NCBI GenBank assembly: GCA_009746045.1
Contig: RPFO01000165.1
Span: 4,229,973-4,293,972 of the forward strand
Reading direction: 5' to 3'
DNA length: 64,000 nt
Source: Mesostigma viride
Lineage: Eukaryota > Streptophyta > Mesostigmatophyceae > Mesostigmatales > Mesostigmataceae
The notes under the pieces are model-generated. The model did not search any database, had not been told where the DNA came from, and saw only the letters and a list, made by a program, of their open reading frames with translations. This document shows, one piece after another, positions 28,001 through 38,640 of this stretch (position 1 is the first letter of the stretch; the number at the start of each line of letters is the position of its first letter). Position numbers and translations under genes: made by a program.

Positions 28001-29656
28001 TCATCCAAGCAGTGTTCATGGTATATTCTGCAATATCACTCCTGTATTTACAGTTTATCCATAATAGTGTTCCCCCATACTATGTACAAGACCTGCAGGG
28101 TCTGTTGCAAGGGGGTTCCTAATCCTGGATTCTCCAATGTGGTACGTTGGAGTGTTGCTGGGTCCAGAGTTCTGTGTCTGCAAGTGAACCTGAGATGCTG
28201 TCAGCTTCAGCTGCCCAGTGATACCTGTCGAGCTTGAAGGTGATGAACCAGAAATCCAGAAATCCAGATTTCCAGAATTCAAGAGTTCCAGAGTTCCAGA
28301 GATTCCAGTTTCCAGAGATGCAGACCAGTGTCCTGAGGGGGCTAACAATATTGTCAAGTGGATCCAGATTTTCCTGTTGAGTTCAGGCTGTCAGAGTGGC
28401 AGGAGGTAACTACCTGAGTGTTGCCAGGGGATACATACATGGCTGAGTGCCAGATTTATATTTGTCTCCCGTTTTGGCAGTTGCTTACATATATGGTTTC
28501 TTGTAGCAACCATGCTGCTTTGGGGAATTATTATGTCCTCAAAAAGAAAGAAAATGTTGGAACAGTGCAGCATGTTTAAAGTTGGCTACCAGATGGAGAA
28601 GAAACCAGATTATGTTTGAAGGGTTGGCACAAGCTTCCTGAAGAAAATTTCCAGTCTACAAGGTCCGGGACTATGGAGCCTGCAGAGGATGCTTCAAGAG
28701 CAATCTGAAACCTGCTGAATGCTGAAGGCCGACTGTGGAGGGTATATACAGATCAGCATCTGCATACGTGAGTTGCTGATGATGGATGTGTGATTCCAGT
28801 TGACCCTGTCCCTGGCCTGTGCATGTTCAGATTGATTGCTGTATGACAATCAGCATATGGAAGTTGTGATGGTTCCCAGGTGTGTTGCTGTAAAACCATA
28901 GGATTTGGTTTCCTCCTAGTTTGGAGTTGGCTGGCCTGGAAGTTATGATTGATCCCAGATGTGATGCTGTGAAACCATATAGTTTGGTTGTCTCCTCATT
29001 ATGGAGTTGGCTGGTCTTGGGATGATTTACTCTGTCCACGACTGTTTTGCTGTAAAACCATGGATTTGGTTTCTCCCAGGGTGATATGGGAGTTGGCTGG
29101 TCTGAGGACATGTTTCAGGGACTGAAAAACCTTACTGATGTTTGACCTGGGTGTTACACTGTCAGATGTGATATGGATCTGTGCACGAGGTAGCCCAAGG
29201 TTGGCTCCACGGTGTGGTGCCTTATTCAGCCTGGGTGGGGTTTTCTTCTCAGTGCCTCTATCATCTGATGCTTATGTGTACCCTGCAATGATGGTTGCTT
29301 CATGGTTATCAGTATGGTTGTTCCTGAATGAGTTTCAGCCTGACATGTACAGTTTGTATGTGAGGGTTGATCTGTGCTCTGGATAAGGGCATATGTGGCA
29401 GGCTGAAGGACCTACGAGAGGGGATCTGGACAATCTAGCCTAAGAATAACATTACGTTGTTTGCTGGATTTGCTTCAGATATGTATCCCTTGGTCCTTGC
29501 CACTAGAGATGTTAGTGCTTATCACGACATGTCCCAAGTTGAGAGGCATGTGGGCGTGGTTTGTTAGCTGCCACCTGTGGGCCCTATCATTGATGATGCA
29601 CAGCAGAATGCCTGATGAGGTGCTAAGGATGAGAAGCCTCGATCGTCATAGCCCAG
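25050..29656 (+). other. Non-coding interior of LTR element 1
   Basis: No retroviral-type domain is recognisable in 4.6 kb. Internal repeats are CCAGA-rich tandem motifs at about 28250-28320 and three ~95-bp copies at about 28870-29105 containing GCTGTAAAACCATAG and GAGTTGGCTGG. A primer-binding site after the 5' LTR could not be matched to a tRNA. Confidence 0.6.
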
Positions 29657-30206
29657 TTGGTGGAGAGTACCCCTGATCTGATTTTGTCTGGGATTGACTT
29701 TGCCCAGCCTAACACCTTGGAGATCTTTGTTGACAGTTCCATGGATGCTCGCCAGGTCACTAAGGTCAGGGGGAGATCTGCTGCTCTGTTTGCTTTCTAT
29801 CAGAGCAGGGCAAGTTTGTTCAGCTGGTACAGCAGACTGCAGAAGAGGGTCTGTATCAGTTCAGATGTGGCAGAATGCAGGGCCATATGTGAGGGGATCC
29901 AGTCCAGCTTGTACAAAAAGCTGGACTCAGCTGGCTTCAGTTACCCCTTGGTCCTTGCAGATGGAGACGTTGTTGCTAACAGACAGCACGGGTATGGTCC
30001 AGTTTGTTCACAAGCAGCTGGCCAGGAGCCGAGATCTGGGTTATTTGTTGCTAAAGGAGTTGGCCAGTTTGGTTGACTTGAAGCATATCCCTGGCGAGGA
30101 GAACCCTGCTGATGCATTGACCAAGCTGCCACACAAGGCCCCAGCCCAGTACAATGTACTGAGGAAGCTCATGAATGCTGACTGTCAAGTCGGTCTATCT
30201 GTCTAA
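29657..30206 (+). pseudogene. Copia-type RNase H remnant, frameshifted
   Basis: Frame one carries LEIFVDSSMDARQ, then RGRSAALF, WYSRLQKRV, SSDVAECRAICEG, with the expected catalytic Asp and Glu. After a shift near 29940-29960 the next frame carries LLLTDSTGMVQFVHK (third Asp) and HIPGEENPADALTKLPHK, the hallmark end of Ty1/copia RNase H. It is the sole surviving pol domain of this element. Confidence 0.85.
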
Positions 30207-31012
30207 AAGCTGAGAGCTGGGTGCTTAAGTCTCTGGATATCAGGCTGGGAGCTTGATTGTACATAATCCTGAGCACACCTTGAGGGGTGAGACATGTCTC
30301 TGGTGTGGGAATGTCTGACATTGTCTCTGATGGAGAGATGTCTATCTGGGGTTTTCATCTCAGTCTGAGGTTTCCCCAGATCTGTGGTTTGTGGGCGGGG
30401 TTCGATTCCCTGGTGCCGTCTTAAGGCGGAGTTTCACGGACTGGCTGACCCATCCACCATGCTGGTGAGGTGGCGACAGGTCCCCTGATTTTCCACGGTT
30501 GGAATGAGTATAGGAGCTTGTGTTTTGCATGTGCTTCGCGTAGATGTTGTGTCTGGTTCGATAAGGGGCAGCAGACCGGCGCCGACTCCCGTCTGGGGGT
30601 CAGCAATGTTTTCTGATGAGCTGTTGTGGGTGATCTGTGGGGTTTCGCCTAAGGTCCTGAAGGTTGTACATACTTCTCAAGTTCTTCACTGAACACCTAT
30701 GGGCTGCCACAGTTGGCCAACCTCTTGTACATGGGTAACACAACGAGCCTCCCGGGAAGGGATAGGGACTCATTGTAATTTGTTTGTGCTCCTGAACCAG
30801 TATGGGTGCTATGTACATATAATAAGGAATCCAAGCTGACTGTCATGCCCAGTGGGTTGTGACTTGTAGTCGGGGAGGATGTCCAGGAATCCAAGCTGAC
30901 TGTCATGCCCAGTGGGTTGTGACTTGTAGTCGGGGAGGATGTCCAGTACCCATTGTGTGTGTTTGTATGTAGACTTGTGTGAGCTGCTACAGCTCAAAAA
31001 AGAAAGGATTGG
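30207..31012 (+). other. 3' non-coding region of LTR element 1
   Basis: It contains a 59-bp tandem pair at about 30830-30948 (AATCCAAGCTGACTGTCATG, then CCCAGTGGGTTGTGACTTG) and ends in a purine tract next to the 3' LTR. Confidence 0.75.
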
Positions 31013-31715
31013 AGTTAACGCCAAGCGCATTGGCGTGTTCCTGATTCGGCATATCTCTACGATTCCAGCGGCACCGGAACGAGTTCATTCCGACAAGTAT
31101 CAAGAAAGTTATGGTGTTCCGACTTCCCGGTCGCGCGCGAGCGCGAGCCGGCTGTTCTTCTAAGTCGTGCGTGAATATGTGCCGACGGCATATGGGGTCG
31201 ACAGTAATTCCTGGGCTGACAGGAATTAGGTGCTGAACCTACGACGGTATTGGATTAATACGTCGTACGCAGGAAATAGGAACCTTAACCTGTGGTCTGT
31301 TGGTACCGCAGGCTTAGTCCTGGACTATTGGGTGCAGACGCAATAATCATTGTGGACTGTACACTGTGGTCACTGTGCCTGTATGGCAGACCTACTGTAT
31401 AGGATCTGGACGCTGTACAGGTTGTTAATACTGTACCGGGGGTGTTAATACTGAGCACTGAGGCCTACGAGGCTGCTCAGGCCTAGCAAAGCACAGTGCA
31501 CAAGTATATAAAGAATAGGCCAGTGCCAACTGGTTAGATCTCTTGCGAGCCCGCCTCACGTGTGTTGCCTTGACTTGGCAAACTCGTGTCTAAGCACTCA
31601 CGTGCACGAGTGCTGTAAGCCTATATTTTTAACCAAGCTCCATTCCAACCATTCTCATGATGAATCTATCCGCGCGCATTGGAATCTATCTATCCCTACA
31701 CATTGCGCTTTAACT
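31013..31715 (+). repeat. 3' LTR of element 1
   Basis: 703 bp, nearly identical to the 5' LTR. The extra CTGA-like 4 bp near 31456 accounts for the length difference. Confidence 0.9.
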
Positions 31716-34298
31716 GTACCTTCTTTCAATTTACGCCCCAACCGACCCAGCTGAACAACATAATTTTTTCAAAGACATGTTTCAGATGATCCACGCCATT
31801 ATTTCCCACGGCCTGGAGATCATATTGATGGGTGATTTCAATCTAGACATGGCGGCGCACCCTCAATCACGTACAAACCCCTTTCACGAACAGCTACTAG
31901 AGCTTAACCTACACGACCTACTGCGCTCCAGGGACAACGACCACACTTGGCTTGCAACACGCGACGGTCACCGCATCACACGCCGTCTAGACAGAATCTA
32001 TGCCACACACGCTTGGGCGGACCTTGTATGTCATGCTAGGGTAGATCGCTCTATCACTCTTTCGGACCACTACCCTTGTATTATCACCTTAACGCACCAC
32101 ACCCCACCGACGCGGGGACCCGGTATCCCCCGCTTCAACCGAGACTTATTGAGGGATCAAACATTCACGGCTCAGGTAAAAGCTTTTTGGCGAGAGTGGG
32201 TGGCCAGCATCCCTCACTATACCGATCATTGTCGATGGATGCAAGCCGGCCTACAACATGTATTGCAACTTTCCAAGAAATACACTGCTGAGCTCAGACA
32301 ACAGAAAGGCCATGAATACCGATGTTATGAACGTATTGTCAACCGTCTACAACTTAAGCAAACACTCAATACTTATGACATGGCGAAATTGCAACAAGCC
32401 CAGCTAGCCTTGGACAAACTGCGATACGAAAGACACGCTAACGCCATAGATGCGGAAAACCTTTGGTGGCACACAACGGGGGAAAAAATGAATAAAGAAT
32501 ATTTTGCACTCCTCCCCAAGCAACGAACACACACGCTGATAACAGAAATTCACGACGACCAGGGCATCCACACAGACACCCATTCCATACTAAACAGCGG
32601 TCATCAATATTTTACGAAGCTATTCCGAAGTAAACCGCACCCTCAAGCACCTCAAGCTATCCACCAAGTCCTTCAGGCGATACCACGGCGCCTCACCACC
32701 ACGCAGCAGCAAGAACTAGATCAGACACCCACACAAGCTGAGACACAGGCTGCTATGCTCAAAATCAAACTCGGCAGTGCACCAGGCGTGGACGGCATCC
32801 CTGTAGAATTTTGGAGGAAGTTTTGGCCCGACCTTTCTGCCGGCTTTTACAAATGCGTCCTCGAAGTATGGCGCACAGGTATCGTCCCTGGCAACTGGGC
32901 AGAAACCGCACTAATCCTCATATTTAAAAAGGGGTCTAAAACTCAATGGCAAAACTACCGTCCCATACGACTACTCACGGTTGCGTACAAAATCATCAGT
33001 AAAATACTACAACTACGCATTTACACAGTACTCGACGACCTAATCGGTCCGGAACAAGTCGGCTTCCGCGCTAACCTACACATAAACGATAGCATAACCA
33101 TGCTTATGGACATAGTGGAAAAAGCGTGGCGCCACAACATACTCGGTATCATACTATTTTGGGATTTCAAAAAAGCTTTTGATCGCATGTGTTGGGACTA
33201 CCTCGAGAAGACATTGCGCGGTTTCGGATTTGGTGGCACTTTCACGTATGTCACCATCGATATGATTAAATCGCTCTCATGGACCCTACTCCTAAACGGG
33301 CACTTCTCACGCACAGGCACTAGCTCTAGGTCACTCCCACAAGGCGACTGCATGTCCCCGCTCCTGTTTCTTCTTGCGCATGCCGGGCTGTTCTTTTTGC
33401 ACGCTCGCGACAACAGGATCAGGGGCTTCCCCATCCAAGGTAAACCGCGAGGTTTGTTCCAAACTGCTTATGTTGATGACACCACTAATGTCTGTACCTC
33501 CACTACCGATGTGCATGCTATCATGGAGAATATCACGACATACTCTATGGCCTCTCAACAGCGGTGTAACGTGCAAAAGTCCACGGGGCTGCACATCGGG
33601 AGAGGATCCTCCCCCCGCTTATCACTCCCTAATCTGCCTGCAGTGACATGGGTCCAGCCAGACGGTCACCACCTATTACACAACTGCCCTATCGGCTGCA
33701 CTATGGATGGACGTCTGGCTGAACACCCCACCTTTTTGTATGACAACACAACACACAGTGGCAAGCTCACAGGCATGCTCCAAGCGGCATCAAGATGGGC
33801 AGCGGTTCCCCGTCTCAGCCTACGGGGCAGGGTCCTCCTCACCAACCAAATGTTATTCTCCAAAGTGCTCTACTACTGCCAAGGTCACCCACCTAACGAG
33901 TACACCACCAAGATCATCCAACGAATCGGCAGCAATTTTGTTTGGAAACAGCAGGGTATCATAACACACACGGTGCCGGGATGGATCGATCGGGACATGT
34001 CCTATATGCCATGGGTTCAAGGAGGCTTGGGCTTACATAATATGGAGTGGCGTTTATGGTCAGTGTACACCAAACAGATCTTAACCGCGTTCATAGGCGT
34101 AAACGCACACCCTGGTTGTATGTTGGCACAAGAAGCTTTTGCCACAACCTATACCCACACCAATGGTGGTACATCATGGCACTTGGGGGCAGCAATACTT
34201 ACATGTGCGCTCACTTCGTACAAAGGCTTACCATGGTACTGGGCACGTATGTGGAAAGGTTTTAAGAACCTAAAACCGGACAGAATTGCTCACCCTAC
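31716..34298 (+). mobile_element. LINE-A, middle part: endonuclease C-terminus and reverse transcriptase
   Basis: One open frame resumes the endonuclease (LLSIYAPTD, ILMGDFNLD, RRLDRIYAT, SDHYPC) and runs into a reverse transcriptase. RT motifs are SAPGVDGIPVEFW, FKKGSKTQWQNYRPI, GPEQVGFR, FWDFKKAFDR (first catalytic Asp), SLPQGDCMSPLLF and AYVDDT (catalytic Asp pair). The order and sequence fit an L1-like non-LTR retrotransposon. The frame is cut at 34298 by LTR element 2; the codons that follow belong to that element's LTR. Confidence 0.93.
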
Positions 34299-34963
34299 TG
34301 TTGCGTGCCGGCCCTTTAGGACGGACGCAACAATGGAATAAATTATATACTTTGGCTTGTTGTCATAGTCCGTAGGACTTTGGGACTTGTTTCGGGACTT
34401 AATTTGGGAATCGTCCCTTTGTCAGGACTTTTGTATGATGGAACTATGATAGTTTGTGTGATTCGGGCCAGTTATTTTGGGCCTAGGTTGTTGTATGCGA
34501 TCTTCTAGGGGCCGGTGCAGTCGCGCCGCGCTGCGTACTTTATAGCTGGTTGAGATATTGTACTCATGCGTGGATTTTGTAGGCGAGGGTCGATGTCGAC
34601 CCGAGATCTTGTGTGGACTGCCTGCTTGGGAAGGTCGGCGCCATGTCGGCGCCCTTTGCCAGCTTAGTGGCAGACCTAGGTGAAATTGGTCCGAGGACGA
34701 GAGTCTCGTCCTCTTGGTTTGATGAATGTTAAGTGCGATGACGCCTTCATATTAAACCTGGGGCAACTATCCATTTGTAATTGGTCTTGCTAGCCATTAT
34801 AAGTGTGTATTAATTAGCTTGGCATCAAGTCGCGGTGCCAGATATCTCACGACCCCAGTCGTGAAGCGCAATCTGCATTAGGCCACCTTGATTATTCCTA
34901 ATTCCGGCATGGAGGATCTTTCGCTACGTCACTCAGGCTAGGGACCTGGGTTGGCACGTAACA
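34299..34963 (+). repeat. 5' LTR of element 2
   Basis: 665 bp with TG...CA ends. The bases that follow (CTGGTTATCGGAGGT) only loosely resemble a Met-tRNA primer site. Confidence 0.9.
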
Positions 34964-36234
34964 CTGGTTATCGGAGGTAAAATGTGCTGGAGAGGTTAGC
35001 TAACTCTCGCGGAGAGAGCTAGTGTAGCCAGTTAGGATAGCAAGGCGGTGCTTAGTGTAGATAGAGGTTCCGGTATTCAACGATTGCTGACTGGTCGGCG
35101 GCAGCCCGTAAAGGGATTCAACGACGACCTCGGCAGCAAGCGGCCAGTCCGGGATACTCGGCGGGGCTAGTAATAGCCCTGTGGTGAGGTGCCATAGGCA
35201 GTAGCGGCCATTACCCCTGTTTTCAACGACTTCTAGTGGCGGTAGAGCTCCGGCTTTCAACGACACTCGACGGCGGCCAGCCCAGGGGTTTTCAACGACA
35301 TTGGTTATGGTACGTCCCCTAGTTTAGTGCTCTTTACTTAAACGCTTGCTTTCTTCCCGGGACTGCACGCGTAGAGGGGGTTTATGTTTAATGTTGTGCT
35401 CTCTGTAGGCGTTTCCATGTTGTTTGAGAGATGTGGGGGCCGCGGAGGCACCCATCGTTGTGTGACCTGCAACGGGTCTTGGGGTAGGTACCGTCGGGCT
35501 GTGGCCGATTATGTTTGACGGTGCTTACCTCTGTGAGCCCCGCGGAGGGGACCAGTGTACTGTGCCCTTGTTCGCGTAGAGCTTGGGCGTGTGTTGTGTT
35601 AGAGTCTGTCCTCCTCCCTCGTTGCGTTTATCACTGCACTTAGAGGTATCCTTGGGGATCCCTTTTCTTTTCTGTCTTGCAAGCTTCTGCTAGCCCTTTT
35701 CTTCTTCTCGCCAGCGTATGCTAGACTACTACGTAATATGTCTTTGAAAGGAAAGCGAAGGATAAATAAGGGTGGGCAGTCGGGATTTCCATACTATGCA
35801 GTAGCCCATGACGGGGGTGAGGGTAGACCAGCCATATTTTATAGTTGGAAGACGTGTGAAGAGTATATCAAAGATAAGATAATGTCTACTAGGGTTCTAA
35901 TGCTAGATGGAAGGGGTTTGATAACATCATAGATGCAGATAGGTTTGTTAGGGAGCATATGCCATTGCCAGAGGGTCTGCACACCACTCGTGAATGCTCT
36001 AAGCCACCCAGGCATAGCAAGGGAGACAGCAGTCAGGAGGTGGGGACCGCAGTTACAGTTACCTTCTCCCAGCTGACCATTGGCTCTAGCAGACAATAGA
36101 GGGCATTACTACTAGGGAATAGTACTAGGTCCTATCTATATAGATATATAGTACGTGGTAATTGCTCTCTTTCTCTCTCTCTCTCTCTCACTGGGGAGGT
36201 GTTGCCTGCAGTGTAAGGTATCGGTACGAGCATC
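34964..36234 (+). other. Leader of LTR element 2
   Basis: A 1.27 kb stretch between the 5' LTR and gag. The phrase TTTCAACGAC occurs about four times around 35220-35300. A short open frame at 35738-35932 has no recognised relatives. A CT-run lies just before gag (36168-36190). Confidence 0.6.
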
Positions 36235-36537
36235 ATGCCACGAAGACGGAGAGAACCTGTCAACAGAGAGATAGAACAGGTAGACAACCACGAGCAAGGT
36301 ATAGAGGTGGTAGAGGTACCACCGCACGTCCAAGTAGGGACAGGTACAGGTGAGGTCATGGAGAGACCTGCGGAAGGCTCCCCACGATCTAGAGACCAGT
36401 GCCGCAGAGATTCATCAGATGATGACAGTCCAGACTCCAGGGTGGAACAAGGGGGGGACGGGCGCAGCCAGGAGATGCTCCAGCAGGGTTTCCAGCAGCA
36501 GCAACGGCGGCAGCAGCAGCAGCAGGGTTTCCAGCAC

Positions 36538-36584
<47 letters not shown>

Positions 36585-37890
36585 GCAGCAGCAGCAACCG
36601 CAGCAGCAACTGCAGCAACCTCGGGGGCAGAGCAGCAGCATGGTTCACTCGCCAGCGGTCGTCAGCAACCTGAATTTCAGCAGAGTGGCCTTGGATGGCC
36701 CGGGGTATGAACACCCCTCGTCGGTACAGGTGCGGCGGACGCACGGTACGCCGACCAGATCCGGTTCTCTCCCCCGGTCGCAGCCTCCAACCTTCGGCTC
36801 CATCGCCTACCGGGAGGTCGGTGGGCCCAAGCCTAATACGGTGAAGGCCCCACCTATGCCCACGTTCAAGAATGTTCCCAAGCTGCACGCGGACATGAAA
36901 CCGCGGGAGATTGACGAATGGGGGCGCATGTGGCAACAGCAGTATACCGTCTGGTGTAACCACCACAGTTGGGAACTGGCCACCTGCGATCTCATTCCGC
37001 ATGTCGTCAACACCTGCATGGACCCCTCGGTGGTGAGCATCCTGAACTGTGAGAGCATCGCATCCCAATCGTACCCGCAAACCGTGGAGGAGCTGATGGA
37101 CCGGGTGCGCCGCAAGCTGGTGCCCCCAGATGTTGTAATCCACGAGCGACTCGCATTCGGCAAGCTGCGCCAGGGAGCCACTCCGTACCGCGAGTTCCTA
37201 TCCAAGTTTGAGTCCAGCGCCGCTTACCTGACAGACATGACCAGTGGTACGAGTACAAGATCCGGTTCATTGAGGCCCTCAGTCCCGAGCTGCAGGATGA
37301 GGTACTGAAGCACTACGCTGAGGTCCCCTGGGATGAGTGGGATATCCTGAAAATCCAGCGGTATCTTCTGCAGGTGGCCGACGTCGTGGCTCGCGGGCGC
37401 GCACCATCGGTGCGTCGTTTCTTCCGATCAGGTCCCCCGCACGACGGCGAGGAGAACGATGACTCCCTTGATGACCTGGAGGACGGGAACGTTGACCATG
37501 GCCTCAACGCCATCGACGCGAGTAAAGCCCGTTGCTTCATGTGCTTTGAGGTGGGTCACCTCAGGCGCGACTGCCCCAAACTCCGTAGCAGGCACGCTGG
37601 ACGTGGCACGGGGGAGACCGAGCCCAGGTTTTCAGGCCCGGCGTTCGGCAGTCGCCCGGACTCCTCCGGCCCAAGGGACAAGCCCCGCAACGCGGACGAG
37701 CGGGCGCCAGCAAGCCCGGCAGTTCACGACTCAGCACCAGCAGCCGCGGCCGCCCGCGATGAGTTCTACCAAGGGCGTGCTGCGCGCGGTCAATGAGATC
37801 GAGGCTCACCGACTAGCCTCCGGACAGCGTGCGACCTTTGAGTCACCAGCAGTGGCCGGTTACGAGTTTGCCGCTGGGAGTATACTATAA
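36235..37890 (+). CDS. Gag-like polyprotein of LTR element 2, frame-broken
   Basis: ATG at 36235 opens a charged N-terminus, then a Gln-rich stretch (36480-36620, mainly CAG codons). A capsid-like region follows, with FKNVPKLHADMKPREIDEW and WCNHHSW. The frame breaks near 37240: the family-like sequence continues one frame over (YEYKIRFIEALSPELQDEV) to 37796. That segment contains a CX2CX4HX4C zinc knuckle, CFMCFEVGHLRRDC, at about 37534-37575, which binds RNA in retroelement Gags. A further overlapping frame continues to 37890. Two shifts in a copy whose LTRs are nearly identical may be recent damage or programmed frameshifting. Confidence 0.8.
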
Positions 37891-38325
37891 TATATATTAG
37901 TATATTAGTATATTTAATTAATAATTATATTTTTATAATATGTTTACTCAGGTGCGCTTTTCCAGTCCTAGTGGCTGGCCACCTTAGCCATTATGAGAAT
38001 GCCCACCTGTGTAGGGCAAGGGGGGTGTCTGTTTTGCTCCACATCTGTACCAAATACCAAGGGTGCATTGGTCCTGCACAGTAGCAGGTCACCCTGTTAT
38101 CATGATGTCAGTAGTACGAAGGGTGCATTGGTCCTGCACCGTAGCAGGTCACCCTGTTATCATGCTATCAGCAGTAAGGGGGGTGTTTGGAATCATACAC
38201 TGACCCCGTGCATAGAAGCCGTTGGCGGTAATGGGAAATTACTATTAGGCGTCTAGCACTAGTGGTTTTATATAGGGTACCGTTGGCGGTAATGGGATAT
38301 TTTATATATGAGAATGTAATAATAT

Positions 38326-38640
38326 ATTCAGACACGGCCAACCAACCGTCATGGAGGTCAAGTTTTTGGTCGACACAGGCGCTTCCATGTCCTTCATCAA
38401 CGCTGCACTGGTGCGCCGGCTGGGCCTGACGCCCAGCCCCCACACCGGACGGCCGTGCATCTGACCCACTCGGATGGTCGCCAACTGACACCAATCGCCC
38501 GGTCTGGCAGATATCAAAGGTGTGCTGCAAGGCACCCCGTTCGACCTGGCTGCGACCATCGCACCGCTGGGCGCAGCGGACATCATCATTGGGCTCGACT
38601 TTGGACGCGCAGGATGTGGACATTCGCGTGCGCCGGCGAG
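38326..38640 (+). pseudogene. Retropepsin-like aspartic protease remnant
   Basis: The ATG at 38351 gives VKFLVDTGASMSFINAALV, with the catalytic DTGA motif. After two frame changes, GVLQGTPFDLAATIAPLGA and DIIIGLDF follow, the second half of a retropepsin fold. It ends without leading into a reverse transcriptase. Confidence 0.8.

Larger units (their letters stand above)
24351..31715 (+). mobile_element. LTR retrotransposon 1 (copia-type remnant) inserted in LINE-A
   Basis: Two LTRs (24351-25049, 699 bp; 31013-31715, 703 bp) differ by about three substitutions and one 4-bp indel, so the insertion is recent. GTACC flanks both sides (24346-24350 and 31716-31720). The LTRs begin AGTTAAC and end TTTAACT rather than TG...CA. 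A purine-rich tract (AAAAAAGAAAGGATTGG) precedes the 3' LTR. The only recognisable coding remnant is a copia-type RNase H near 29.7-30.2 kb. Gag, integrase and reverse transcriptase are not seen, so the copy is non-autonomous. Confidence 0.92.

Noticed and set aside
30385-30425. Good T-arm-like hairpin CGGGGTTCGATTCCCTG
   Set aside because: The 5-bp stem and loop fit a tRNA T-arm, but no D-arm, anticodon arm or acceptor pairing is visible upstream.
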